A DNA stretch of 64,000 bases, from NCBI RefSeq assembly GCF_045277565.1, contig NZ_CP123584.1, positions 1,054,001 through 1,118,000 of the forward strand, read 5' to 3'. The notes beneath the pieces were generated by a model. The model was not told where the DNA came from and did not search any database. It saw nothing but the letters and a program-made list of their open reading frames with translations. Positions 9,083 through 17,223 of the stretch are shown here, piece after piece; positions within the stretch are counted from its first letter, which is position 1; the number at the start of each line of letters is the position of its first letter. This DNA is from Aliisedimentitalea scapharcae. Lineage in GTDB: Bacteria > Pseudomonadota > Alphaproteobacteria > Rhodobacterales > Rhodobacteraceae. A program made the position numbers and the translations under genes.

Positions 9083-10126
9083 GTGACCAGCGTTCCCGAA
9101 GTTTCCGTTCGCACCCCCTGGGAAACCCCGCCTGCTCAGGGCGAGGCTATCGAAGTCGCCGAAGGCGTGTTGTGGATGCGTCAGCCGCTCCCGATGAAGT
9201 TGGACCATGTCAATGTCTACGCGCTGGATGATGGTGATGGCTGGACCATTGTCGACACCGGGTTTTCCACCCGAAAATCCCGGGCGATCTGGGAGGAGCT
9301 GATGGCAGGCCCGCTCCAGGGCAAGCCGATCAAACGGGTTGTGGCGACCCATCACCACCCTGACCACATCGGGTTGGCAGGTTGGTTTCAATCCGAACAT
9401 GGCTGCGAATTGGTCACCACCCGCACCGCTTGGCTGTTCTCGCGGATGCTGACGCTGGATGTGCAGGAGGAATGGCCGACCGAGACATTGGCCTATTACC
9501 GCAGTGCGGGCATGGATCACGAGATTTATGAGGCACGCGCCAAGGATCGGCCGTTCAATTTTGCGGATACGGTCTATCCCATGCCGCTGGGGTTCACCCG
9601 GATCAAACAGGGTGACGTGTTCCGCATGGGTGGGCGTGACTGGGACGTGCATATCGGCAATGGCCACGCCCCCGAACACGCCACATTCTGGAGCCGAGAT
9701 GACAATCTGGTGATCACCGGCGATCAGATCCTGAGCTCCATCAGCCCCAATATCGGTGTCTATGCGACCGAGCCGATGGCCGATCCACTGGCCGATTGGC
9801 TGGAGGCCTGTGAACGTCTGATCCATCTGGCGCGCCCGGATCACCTGGCTTTGGGGGGGCACAAGCTGCCGTTCATGCGGTTGCCGCTGCGGATGCGCCA
9901 GCTGATCGACAATCACCACGGGGCGCTGGAACGGTTGCTGGATCACCTGGACAAACCCCAAACCGCCGCGGATTGCTTCTCACCTTTGTTCAAGCGCAAG
10001 ATCGGTACCGGTGAATACGGGCTTGCCTTGGTCGAGTCGGTGGCCCATGTAAATCATCTGTACTGTATCGGTCAGGTGACCCGCACCAAACGCGAAGACG
10101 GGGCCTGGCTGTATCAGCGCAAGTGA
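9083..10126 (+). CDS. MBL-fold metallo-hydrolase
   Basis: 347 residues with a GTG start 3 bases after the acyl-CoA dehydrogenase stop, so translationally linked. The metallo-beta-lactamase metal motif is intact (ATHHHPDHIG near residue 93), followed by GNGHAPEHATF and later histidines (ITGDQIL, LALGGHKLPF) that complete the dinuclear site. A C-terminal helical segment containing a predicted winged helix-like region ends the protein, as in the LACTB2-like/glyoxalase II-like hydrolases. Pairing with the dehydrogenase suggests a thioester or acyl intermediate as substrate; this is inference. Confidence 0.88.
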   Translation: MTSVPEVSVRTPWETPPAQGEAIEVAEGVLWMRQPLPMKLDHVNVYALDDGDGWTIVDTGFSTRKSRAIWEELMAGPLQGKPIKRVVATHHHPDHIGLAGWFQSEHGCELVTTRTAWLFSRMLTLDVQEEWPTETLAYYRSAGMDHEIYEARAKDRPFNFADTVYPMPLGFTRIKQGDVFRMGGRDWDVHIGNGHAPEHATFWSRDDNLVITGDQILSSISPNIGVYATEPMADPLADWLEACERLIHLARPDHLALGGHKLPFMRLPLRMRQLIDNHHGALERLLDHLDKPQTAADCFSPLFKRKIGTGEYGLALVESVAHVNHLYCIGQVTRTKREDGAWLYQRK

Positions 10127-10150
10127 GGCGCAATTAGGGGAGTAGCGGCC

Positions 10151-10603
10151 ATGGACAACGAAATCTCAACCTCGGCAGAGGCGCTGGAAGCAGCAATTCT
10201 GCCCTGTGTGCACGAAGTTCACGCCGACCCCGAAGCCTGTGCCGGGTTGAAAAATGTTCCCGAACAGATGGCACAACCCGCTGACCACAAAAGCCCGTCG
10301 CGATGGGCCTATGAACGTCTGATCCTGTATATCCGCAATTTCGAAGAGCAACTGGATGGCGAACACGAGGTTGCCATGGGGTTTGTCGGTGGCAACACCG
10401 GAGTGCTGCGGATCGAAGGGCTGGGGTACTACGACCCGGATATCATCACGTTCTATGGTTCGGATGATCATGGCGCGCGTACCCAATTGGTTCAGCACGT
10501 CAGCCAGCTGAATGTGATGTTGCGGGCCTTGCCGCGACCCAGCCAGGCAGCACCAGCCCGCCGGATCGGGTTTCGTCTGGCCTCGGATCTTGGGGACGGC
10601 TGA
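10151..10603 (+). CDS. DUF6173 family protein
   Basis: 150 residues, soluble, no signal peptide. The region SPSRWAYERLILYIRNFEEQL, followed by EHEVAMGFVGGNTGVLRIEGLGYY and PDIITFYGSDDHG, matches the DUF6173 family found in Rhodobacteraceae. No catalytic motif can be named and no function is known. It follows the MBL gene by 24 bases with a purine-rich site (AGGGGAG) just before the start. Confidence 0.75.
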   Translation: MDNEISTSAEALEAAILPCVHEVHADPEACAGLKNVPEQMAQPADHKSPSRWAYERLILYIRNFEEQLDGEHEVAMGFVGGNTGVLRIEGLGYYDPDIITFYGSDDHGARTQLVQHVSQLNVMLRALPRPSQAAPARRIGFRLASDLGDG

Positions 10604-10675
10604 GAGCGGTTCTTTCCGGTTCATTAACGAGCCGGGCCAAACATACTCTTGTCTCTCGGCGCGTGGTCGCGTTCT

Positions 10676-12556
10676 ATGAACGTCCAATTGTCGGAGCCAA
10701 GTGTTTTGAATCACCTGACTGTCGTTTTGCAAGCCTACGCCCGGGCGTTGTCACGGTGGCGTCTGGTTCTGCCGCTTTATTTGTTGCTGCATGGGCTGTC
10801 TCTGGCCCTGATCGCTCCGATCATGGGGCTGTTGATCAATGCGGCAGTCGCCTTGTCCGATCAACCGGCGCTGACAGATCAGGATATTGCCTTGTTCCTG
10901 CTCAGCCCCGCCGGGTTTGTCATGGCATTGGCCGTGATGAGCGCGCTTTTGGTTGCGGAAATCGCGGGTTTTTCGGTCATGGCCGTTGCCCTGCGGACCA
11001 AAGGTGACACTGGATGGGCCGTCGTGCGCAGCGCGATGTTGCTGGTCTTTGTGCGGCGGTTGCGGTCGTTGGCGATTTTCTCGGGCATATTCGTTTTGCG
11101 TGTGCTGGCCGTGGCGTTGCCGTTTGCTTTGGTTGGGTTGTTGGTGGCGCTGTGGTATCTGACCGAATTCGATATCAATTATTATCTTGCGTTTCGCCCC
11201 CCTGAGTTTCTGTTTGCCATCGCGGTCATCAGTGTGCTGGGATTGGCCATGGCGGTGGCGTTGCTGTTCCGCCTCAGCGGATGGGCTCTGAGCCCGCATC
11301 TCGTATTGTTGGAAGCACGCTCGCCCCGGCAGGTATTTGCTGAGAGCCGCGCACGCATGGCCGGATTGCGCGGGCGGTTGCAGGTCCAACTGTTGATTTG
11401 GTTCCTGATCCGGCTGGCAGTGTCCAATCTGTTGCTGGTGGCAACTGGCCTGGCATTGCGGACATTGCCCATGGCCCAGGGCGAAACCCTGTTCAGCGTG
11501 GTTCTCGTGGTGCTTGGGCTGTCGGGTATCTGGGCGATTGCCAATGTAATCCTGGGTGCCATGGCATTAAGCGCATTGGCTGTTATTCTGGACGGGTTTT
11601 ATTCCGCCAGCGGTCCCGGAACTGCGCAGGATGTCGATGTGTCCAAGGTTGGTTTCAACCCACGCACGGGGGTCGTGATCTGCGTCGCCGGTCTGGTCTT
11701 GATTACAGGATTGTGGTCGGCTCAGAATCTGCTGACCTCGGTCAAGACCCAGGATCAGGTCCAGATCATTGCCCACCGAGGGGCGGCGGGCAGTAAACCG
11801 GAAAACACCCTGGCCGCGGTTGAACAGGCGATCAAAGATGGCACTGACTGGGTTGAAATCGACGTTCAGGAATCTGCCGATGGGCAAATCGTCGTCATGC
11901 ATGACAGCGATTACATGAAGGTCGCAAATAACCCGACCAAAGTTCGCCAGGCCAGCCTGGAGGAGCTGAGACAGATCGACATCGGCAGCTGGTTCGACCC
12001 GGCCTATGCGGATCAGCGAACGCCGACGCTGCACGAAGTTCTGGAGCTGGCCAAAGGGCGCGCACGGGTGATGATCGAGCTGAAGCATTATGGGTATGAT
12101 GTCGATCTGGAGCGCCGAGTTGTGCAAGTGGTCGAAGCACTGGGCATGGCGAACCAGGTGGCGATCATGTCTCTGAACTATCCCTCGGTGTTGAAAGTGC
12201 AAAATCTCCGGCGTGACTGGCAAACAGGTGTCTTGGCCGCATCCAGCGTCGGCAACATGGCCGGGTTGCAGGGGGATTTTCTGGCTGTACGTGCCGCCAT
12301 TGCCAGCCCTGGGCTGGTCAATGCCGTGGGGTCGGCGGGCAAGGAGCTGTTCGTCTGGACAGTCAACGACCCGCTTGGCATGTCGCGGATGATTTCAAAG
12401 GGTGTCGATGGCATCATTACCGACGAACCGGGTATGCTGCGTGAAGTGCTGGAGGTGCGGGCCGAACTGAGCAGCGCCGAACGGCTGGTCTTGTGGTTGG
12501 CGGCCGAGCTGGGTGTGAAGCTGAATGTAAAAGAGTATCGGGATGGCGCGCCTTAA
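10676..12556 (+). CDS. Membrane-anchored glycerophosphodiester phosphodiesterase
   Basis: About 626 residues from the ATG at 10676 (a TTG 27 bases upstream is also possible). The first ~350 residues are a multi-helix membrane domain of the type found in GDPD membrane proteins (roughly eight hydrophobic segments). The C-terminal ~260 residues are a GDPD catalytic domain: IIAHRGAAGSKPENTLAA with the catalytic histidine near residue 367, WVEIDVQESADGQIVVMHD supplying Glu/Asp metal ligands and the second histidine, then VMIELKHYG and VWTVNDP. It cleaves glycerophosphodiesters to glycerol-3-phosphate and an alcohol. Its 3' end overlaps the next, phospholipase A2-like, gene by 14 bases, pointing to joint phospholipid turnover. 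Confidence 0.92.
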   Translation: MNVQLSEPSVLNHLTVVLQAYARALSRWRLVLPLYLLLHGLSLALIAPIMGLLINAAVALSDQPALTDQDIALFLLSPAGFVMALAVMSALLVAEIAGFSVMAVALRTKGDTGWAVVRSAMLLVFVRRLRSLAIFSGIFVLRVLAVALPFALVGLLVALWYLTEFDINYYLAFRPPEFLFAIAVISVLGLAMAVALLFRLSGWALSPHLVLLEARSPRQVFAESRARMAGLRGRLQVQLLIWFLIRLAVSNLLLVATGLALRTLPMAQGETLFSVVLVVLGLSGIWAIANVILGAMALSALAVILDGFYSASGPGTAQDVDVSKVGFNPRTGVVICVAGLVLITGLWSAQNLLTSVKTQDQVQIIAHRGAAGSKPENTLAAVEQAIKDGTDWVEIDVQESADGQIVVMHDSDYMKVANNPTKVRQASLEELRQIDIGSWFDPAYADQRTPTLHEVLELAKGRARVMIELKHYGYDVDLERRVVQVVEALGMANQVAIMSLNYPSVLKVQNLRRDWQTGVLAASSVGNMAGLQGDFLAVRAAIASPGLVNAVGSAGKELFVWTVNDPLGMSRMISKGVDGIITDEPGMLREVLEVRAELSSAERLVLWLAAELGVKLNVKEYRDGAP

Positions 12557-13082
12557 CCTGTTGCTGATCCTGAGTTTGTGTGCCGCGAGCAATAGCGGTT
12601 GGGCGCAGGAACAGCCGGCGGCGGGCTGGTTGACCCGACTGGAGTTGAAGGAACATCAAAAGCTGATGACGCTGATGTCCCAGGGCGAAGAGCTGGCACC
12701 ATTTACCACTGACGGGTGCAGCGGTGGAATGTCGTGGATCTGGGAACGGGCGGTGCGGAATTTTCCGGAACTGGGGACGACTGACGGCACCCGTCCCGAA
12801 TGGGAAAACTGCTGTGTCATCCATGATCAGGCCTACCACGACGCCTCGGGTGCGACGCAGGCCGAAGAAAGCTATTTGGCCCGTCTGATGGCGGATCAGG
12901 AATTGCAGAGTTGCATCCGGGACATCGCCAGCCGACCGATTTCTGGGGGCGTGCCGCTTACTCCGGATCTGGGGGTCTTGTACGAACGGCTTTCGGTGGC
13001 AATGTTTTGGGCGGTGCGATTCGGTGGAGAACCCTGTTCCGGTTTGCCCTGGCGTTGGGGATATGGGTACCCCAACTGCTGA
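12543..13082 (+). CDS. Secreted phospholipase A2-like protein
   Basis: 179 residues with a signal peptide (MARLNLLLILSLCAASNSGWAQ). The mature part contains DGCSGGMS (residues 57-64), like a cysteine/glycine calcium loop, and ENCCVIHDQAYHDASG (residues 88-103), which matches the CCxxHDxxY catalytic motif of phospholipase A2 with H94 and D95 as the dyad. Six cysteines lie in the mature part (59, 90, 91, 124, 165, 179), consistent with three disulfides in an exported enzyme. The start lies inside the upstream GDPD gene (14-base overlap). Family call rests on motifs only; an inactive relative is possible. Confidence 0.72.
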   Translation: MARLNLLLILSLCAASNSGWAQEQPAAGWLTRLELKEHQKLMTLMSQGEELAPFTTDGCSGGMSWIWERAVRNFPELGTTDGTRPEWENCCVIHDQAYHDASGATQAEESYLARLMADQELQSCIRDIASRPISGGVPLTPDLGVLYERLSVAMFWAVRFGGEPCSGLPWRWGYGYPNC

Positions 13083-13210
13083 AAACCCGCATTTCCACAT
13101 ATTGGCGCGACGATTGGACCGTAATGTGGGCCCTGTGATGCATTGACGACGTGACACAGATTTGCGAATTCGGTATCCAACAGGAAAGCTTCGCGAATAG
13201 GATTACCGAG

Positions 13211-13345
13211 ATGGCAGAACACAAGCACGGCGAAATGGACATTTCCGTTCAGGAAAAAACCTATGACGGCTTCATCAACTTCACCAAATGGTCCGTGATT
13301 GTCATTCTGGCCATTCTGGTCTTCATGGCGATTTTCACGTCCTGA
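13211..13345 (+). CDS. aa3-type cytochrome c oxidase subunit IV
   Basis: 44 residues: MAEHKHGEMDISVQEKTYDG followed by a single membrane helix (about residues 26-43). The MDIxxQExTYxGF signature and the single C-terminal helix are typical of the small alphaproteobacterial oxidase subunit IV, which packs beside subunits I and III of the aa3 complex in the cytoplasmic membrane. The frame is open further upstream, but family members begin at this methionine. The catalytic subunits are not in this window. Confidence 0.88.
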   Translation: MAEHKHGEMDISVQEKTYDGFINFTKWSVIVILAILVFMAIFTS

Positions 13346-13372
13346 TTTTTGCCTGACCGGAGGTTGCCCCCA

Positions 13373-14005
13373 GTGCGCATGTTTTTGATACTTGGGGCGG
13401 TCTGTCTGGCGCTGGGCGCCTGCACGCGCCCACAGCAACCCAACGCAGATGATGCAACGATTGCAGCCGTGTCGTATCGGGACCCCGGTCCCGCGACATT
13501 GACGTTGTACACGATGGTCAACAACCGGTCCGGGCAGGGGGCACATGCCTCGTTGATGATCAACGCATCCGAACGGGTCATCTTTGATCCCGCAGGGTCG
13601 TTCAAGGCCGACATCATCCCCGAGCGCAATGATGTGCTATTTGGTATCACACCAGCCGCAGAAAAGGCCTATCGTGGCTCGCACGCACGAGAGACGCACC
13701 ATGTTGTGGTCCAGACGCTGGAAGTAACCCCCGAACAAGCGCAGATCGCCTATAATCTGGCGCTTCGGGCGGGGCCGGTCGCTGGGGCTTATTGTGCCAA
13801 CTCCACAGCAACGATCCTGAAACAGGTTCCGGGTTTGGAATCGATCAATGTCACCTTTTACCCGGTGAAACTGGCCGATCAGTTTGGTACCCTTCCCGGG
13901 GCGGTCACCAAGAAATATTACGAAAATGACAGCGCGGATTTGCAAGAAGGGCTGGCCCAGAACAATGCAATCCTGAACGCTCAGGCTGCGGCGGTGACCG
14001 AATAA
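13373..14005 (+). CDS. Putative lipoprotein of unknown function
   Basis: About 210 residues from a GTG start, chosen because a GGAGG site sits 9 bases upstream; an ATG follows two codons later. The N-terminus MFLILGAVCLALGACTRP is a lipoprotein signal with lipobox LGAC. The mature part reads like a papain/NlpC-style or DUF4105-like domain: GAHASLMINASERVIFDPAG, ETHHVVVQTLEVTPEQA and GAYCANSTATILKQVPG, with histidine, cysteine and asparagine in an order that would suit a cysteine peptidase or amidase fold. That fold is an inference. It follows the CoxIV gene by 27 bases. Confidence 0.65.
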   Translation: MRMFLILGAVCLALGACTRPQQPNADDATIAAVSYRDPGPATLTLYTMVNNRSGQGAHASLMINASERVIFDPAGSFKADIIPERNDVLFGITPAAEKAYRGSHARETHHVVVQTLEVTPEQAQIAYNLALRAGPVAGAYCANSTATILKQVPGLESINVTFYPVKLADQFGTLPGAVTKKYYENDSADLQEGLAQNNAILNAQAAAVTE

Positions 14006-14053
14006 CCTTGATGCATTTGTGCCAGGGTTTTATCCTTGGCCGGCGCAGTCTGA

Positions 14054-14395
14054 TCAGCCCATCAGCCAAAGCAGACTGAACAAAGTACCGGCACCGGTTG
14101 CGATGGCGAACATCACATTGCGGGTGATCAACCCGATTGTCAGCGTTGCCAAGGCCGCAATCAGGCGGGGAGGATCGGTTTCGCCCTGGGTCGCTGTCGG
14201 CCACAGCACCAGCGGTGCCACCAATGCCGGAATGATTGCGACCGCCGTATAGCGCAGGTGCCGCATCAGCCATGCGGGCAACGGGCGATCTCCCATGAAC
14301 CCGATAAACACGAACCTCAGGGCAAAGCTGAACACCGCCATACAGATAATGACGATCCACAGCGTGGTCGGGTCGATTGCGCCTTGGGTGCTCAT
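14054..14395 (-). CDS. azlD: AzlD family branched-chain amino acid exporter small subunit
   Basis: 113 residues with three to four hydrophobic helices (IVIICMAVFSFALRFVFIGF at the N-terminus, then AVAIIPALVAPLVLWP and the C-terminal helices). Length and pattern match AzlD, the small partner of AzlC in branched-chain amino acid export. The start overlaps the azlC stop by 4 bases (ATGA), so the two subunits are translationally coupled. Confidence 0.88.
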   Translation of the reverse strand: MSTQGAIDPTTLWIVIICMAVFSFALRFVFIGFMGDRPLPAWLMRHLRYTAVAIIPALVAPLVLWPTATQGETDPPRLIAALATLTIGLITRNVMFAIATGAGTLFSLLWLMG

Positions 14396-15123
14396 TTGGT
14401 GACCCTTTCAGTTTGAAATGACCGACGTGATAGCATCAGTTCGGTTTGCGCCCCGGCCATCATGCCCAGCACTCCGGCCACGATCAGCCCCAGATTATAG
14501 GGAAGCCAGGCAGCCAGAAGCGCGGTCACAATGGCCACCAGCGCGGCAACCACATGGGCTCCGCTGCGAATCATCGGGGCGACCAGGGCCAGAAAGGTGA
14601 TCGGCAAAACAAAATCCAGCGCCCAGCTGTCGGGGACCTGCGACCCCAGCAGGGCTCCGGTCAGGGTCGCCGAATACCACAAGGGTGCGATTACCGCATT
14701 GGTGCCCAGGAAATAGGCCATCCGCTGTTGAATTGTCATGTCCGGTTCGGTTTCAAACTGAACGATGGACAGCGCATAGGATTGATCCACCATCAGATAG
14801 GCGGCACAAGCGCGTTGCCACAGCGGCGCAGCCCCCAGGTACGGCGTCAACGAGGCCGAATACATCGCCACCCTCAGATTCACTGCCAGCGCCGAAATCA
14901 ACACAATCACAGTGGGTACATTCTCCTGCATCAATTGCAGAGCGGTGAACTGGGCCGATCCGGCAAACACGGTCAGCGAAAAGGTCATCGCTTCGATCAC
15001 CTTGAGCCCGGCCTCGGCAGCCAGGACACCGAACAACATGCCAAACGGCCCGGCCACCAGCACAAAGGGGGCGCTGTCGCGCACACCTTTCCAAAAGGCG
15101 GATTTGGGAGTGGTGAAGACCAT
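14392..15123 (-). CDS. azlC: AzlC family branched-chain amino acid exporter large subunit
   Basis: 243-residue membrane protein with about seven helices. The N-terminus WKGVRDSAPFVLVAGPFGML and the FAGSAQFTALQLM segment are typical of AzlC/YgaZ. Together with AzlD it forms an amino acid exporter (branched-chain amino acids in characterised members; the exact substrate here is not shown). It is divergent from fdhD; the shared intergenic region is only 44 bases, so the promoters overlap. Confidence 0.9.
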   Translation of the reverse strand: MVFTTPKSAFWKGVRDSAPFVLVAGPFGMLFGVLAAEAGLKVIEAMTFSLTVFAGSAQFTALQLMQENVPTVIVLISALAVNLRVAMYSASLTPYLGAAPLWQRACAAYLMVDQSYALSIVQFETEPDMTIQQRMAYFLGTNAVIAPLWYSATLTGALLGSQVPDSWALDFVLPITFLALVAPMIRSGAHVVAALVAIVTALLAAWLPYNLGLIVAGVLGMMAGAQTELMLSRRSFQTERVTK

Positions 15124-15167
15124 GGCTTGCCCCTAGATTGCAGGAGGATAGGGGTAAAGCGGAATGG

Positions 15168-16064
15168 ATGGGGGCGCAATTGGCCACAGAAGATAATACG
15201 GCAGAGTATCTGATTGCACCCGACCCGGGGGCCGCGCGGTTGACACGTGCGGTGCGGGGGGTGGATCACACCGGCGCGGTCTCACAAATCCATGTGGTCG
15301 AAGAGCGCCCGTTGACCATCTTTTTGAATTCACAGGAAATCGTCACGGCAATGACCATTGGCGATTATCCTGATTATCTGGCGCTGGGGTTTCTGCGCAA
15401 TCAGGGCATGTTGCATGACAGCGATGTGATAACCCGCGTCGACTATGACGAAGATCTGGAAACGGTGGTGGTCCGGACGGAAATCGAAACCTCCTACGAG
15501 GAAAAGCTCAAGAAGAAGACCCGAACGTCCGGCTGTGCCGTGGGCACGGTGTTTGGCGACATGATGGATGGACTGGAGAACATAGAACTGCCTGCCACCC
15601 CCGTGCGGACCTCGTGGCTTTATGCGCTGGCGGCCAAGATCAACCGCACCCCGTCGCTGTATCTCGAGGCAGGTGCAATCCATGGCACTGTGCTGTGTCA
15701 TCGCGATCGCCCGCTGGTCTACATGGAAGATGTGGGTCGCCACAATGCGGTCGACAAGATCGCAGGTTGGATGCTGAGCGAGAAGGTGCAGGCGGCGGAC
15801 AAGATCCTGTATACCACGGGGCGGTTGACGTCGGAAATGGTGATCAAGACTGCGATGATGGGCATCCCGGTTCTTGTATCACGGTCGGGGTTCACCGCCT
15901 GGGGGGTGGAGATCGCCCAACAGCTGGGCCTGACCCTGATCGGCCGCATGCGCGGTCAGCGGTTCATCTGCCTGTCCGGAGAGGACCGGTTGGAGCGCGA
16001 TGTGGATCCGGGTTCGGTGGCCGAAGAAGACCGCAAGACACGCCGCAAAGGCGCGGATGGTTAG
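15168..16064 (+). CDS. fdhD: Formate dehydrogenase accessory sulfurtransferase FdhD
   Basis: About 298 residues. FdhD moves sulfur from the IscS-type cysteine desulfurase to the molybdenum cofactor of formate dehydrogenase. Visible hallmarks: RPLTIFLNSQEIVTAMTIG, GFLRNQGML, the cysteine loop TSGCAVGTVFG (one cysteine of the usual CxxC pair is replaced; only one is evident here), then HRDRPLVYMEDVGRHNAVDK and GRLTSEMVIKTAMMGIPVLV. The start is uncertain between 15138 (TTG) and 15168 (ATG, used). It opens the molybdenum cofactor cluster; no formate dehydrogenase structural gene is in the window. Confidence 0.93.
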   Translation: MGAQLATEDNTAEYLIAPDPGAARLTRAVRGVDHTGAVSQIHVVEERPLTIFLNSQEIVTAMTIGDYPDYLALGFLRNQGMLHDSDVITRVDYDEDLETVVVRTEIETSYEEKLKKKTRTSGCAVGTVFGDMMDGLENIELPATPVRTSWLYALAAKINRTPSLYLEAGAIHGTVLCHRDRPLVYMEDVGRHNAVDKIAGWMLSEKVQAADKILYTTGRLTSEMVIKTAMMGIPVLVSRSGFTAWGVEIAQQLGLTLIGRMRGQRFICLSGEDRLERDVDPGSVAEEDRKTRRKGADG

Positions 16065-16099
16065 GCCGGGACAATTGAGCTGATGAGAGGGAGCAGCAC

Positions 16100-16735
16100 A
16101 TGACACAGCCTTTGGGGGTCATCTTGGCCGGAGGTCTCGCCACGCGAATGGGTGGTGGTGACAAGGGTTTGTTGACCTTGGGTGGCAAAAGCCTGCTGGC
16201 ACATGTTGTGGACCGGCTGGAACCCCAGGTGTCCGGTCTGGTGCTGAACGCCAATGGCGATCGGGCCCGTTTTGCCGGGCTGGGTCTGCCGGTTGTGGCC
16301 GACAGCATCGACGGGTTCGCTGGCCCTCTCGCCGGGGTGCTGGCGGGGCTGGATTGGGCGGCAGAGCAGGGGGCGGACTGCATCGTCACCGCGGCCGCTG
16401 ACACACCGTTTTTTCCGTGCGATCTGGTGGTGCGCCTACAGGGAGCCGCCGCGGGGATGGCGCATCCTCTGGTTCTGGCCACCACGCCGCGATCAGGGGC
16501 AGAGCTGAAATCGGGCGGCAAGAGCAAGGTCAATCGCCACCCGACCTTTGGGTTGTGGCCGGTGGCCTTGCGCGATGATCTGCGGGCTGCTTTGGTCGAT
16601 GGCCTGCGCAAAGTGGTGGCCTGGACCGATCAGCACAACGGGCGCGAGGCGTTGTTTCCTGCCGAGCCGTTTGACCCGTTCTTCAATGTGAACACACCCG
16701 AAGATCTGGAGCGGGCCAAGGGGTTATTGTCATGA
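16100..16735 (+). CDS. mobA: Molybdenum cofactor guanylyltransferase MobA
   Basis: 211 residues. It transfers GMP from GTP to Mo-molybdopterin, giving the MGD cofactor. The nucleotide-binding start LGVILAGGLATRMGGGDKGL is diagnostic, followed by NANGDRARFAGLGLPVVAD and the GPLAGVLAGLDWA motif. Length is normal. Its stop overlaps the start of mobB by 4 bases (ATGA). Confidence 0.96.
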   Translation: MTQPLGVILAGGLATRMGGGDKGLLTLGGKSLLAHVVDRLEPQVSGLVLNANGDRARFAGLGLPVVADSIDGFAGPLAGVLAGLDWAAEQGADCIVTAAADTPFFPCDLVVRLQGAAAGMAHPLVLATTPRSGAELKSGGKSKVNRHPTFGLWPVALRDDLRAALVDGLRKVVAWTDQHNGREALFPAEPFDPFFNVNTPEDLERAKGLLS

Positions 16736-17223
16736 AGGTTTACGGAGTCACGGGCTGGAAGAACTCGGGCAAGACCGGGTTGATGGAACGGCTGGTGGCG
16801 GAATTTTGTGCCCGTGGGTATTCGGTTTCAACCATCAAACACGCCCACCATATCTTTGACGTCGATCAAAAGGGCACCGACAGCTATCGTCACCGTGCTG
16901 CCGGGGCCTGCGAAGTCCTGCTGGCGTCGGGTCGACGGGTGGCATTGATGCAAGAGTTGCGCGATGCGCCTGAACCCCCACTGGCTGCTTTGCTGGCACG
17001 TCTGTCCCCGGTCGATCTGGTGCTGGTGGAAGGCTACAAGCGCGAAGCGCACCCCAAAATCGAGGCCCATCGCGGTGAGACAGGCAATCCGTTGATCGCC
17101 ACGGATGATACCAGCATTCGGGCGGTGGCCAGTGATGCGCCGCTTGACCTGGACAGGCCGGTGTTTGACCTGAACGATACAGGTTCGGTTGCAGATTTTA
17201 TTCAGGGTGAATTGGGGCTGTGA
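16732..17223 (+). CDS. mobB: Molybdopterin-guanine dinucleotide biosynthesis protein MobB
   Basis: 163-residue GTP-binding protein. The P-loop GWKNSGKTGLMERL is at residues 7-20, then STIKHAHHIFDVDQKGTDSY, which is the family motif. MobB aids MGD attachment and is not essential in E. coli. Both ends are coupled: ATGA overlap with mobA and GTGA overlap with the next gene. Confidence 0.95.
   Translation: MKVYGVTGWKNSGKTGLMERLVAEFCARGYSVSTIKHAHHIFDVDQKGTDSYRHRAAGACEVLLASGRRVALMQELRDAPEPPLAALLARLSPVDLVLVEGYKREAHPKIEAHRGETGNPLIATDDTSIRAVASDAPLDLDRPVFDLNDTGSVADFIQGELGL

Noticed and set aside
7904..9961. 685-residue minus-strand ORF
   Set aside because: It lies antisense to the acyl-CoA dehydrogenase and MBL genes, which have clear family motifs; it reads as low-complexity H/Q/G-rich sequence typical of GC-rich shadow frames.
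15168..16064. Reading fdhD as a formate dehydrogenase subunit
   Set aside because: Sequence is the accessory sulfurtransferase; no catalytic subunit is nearby.
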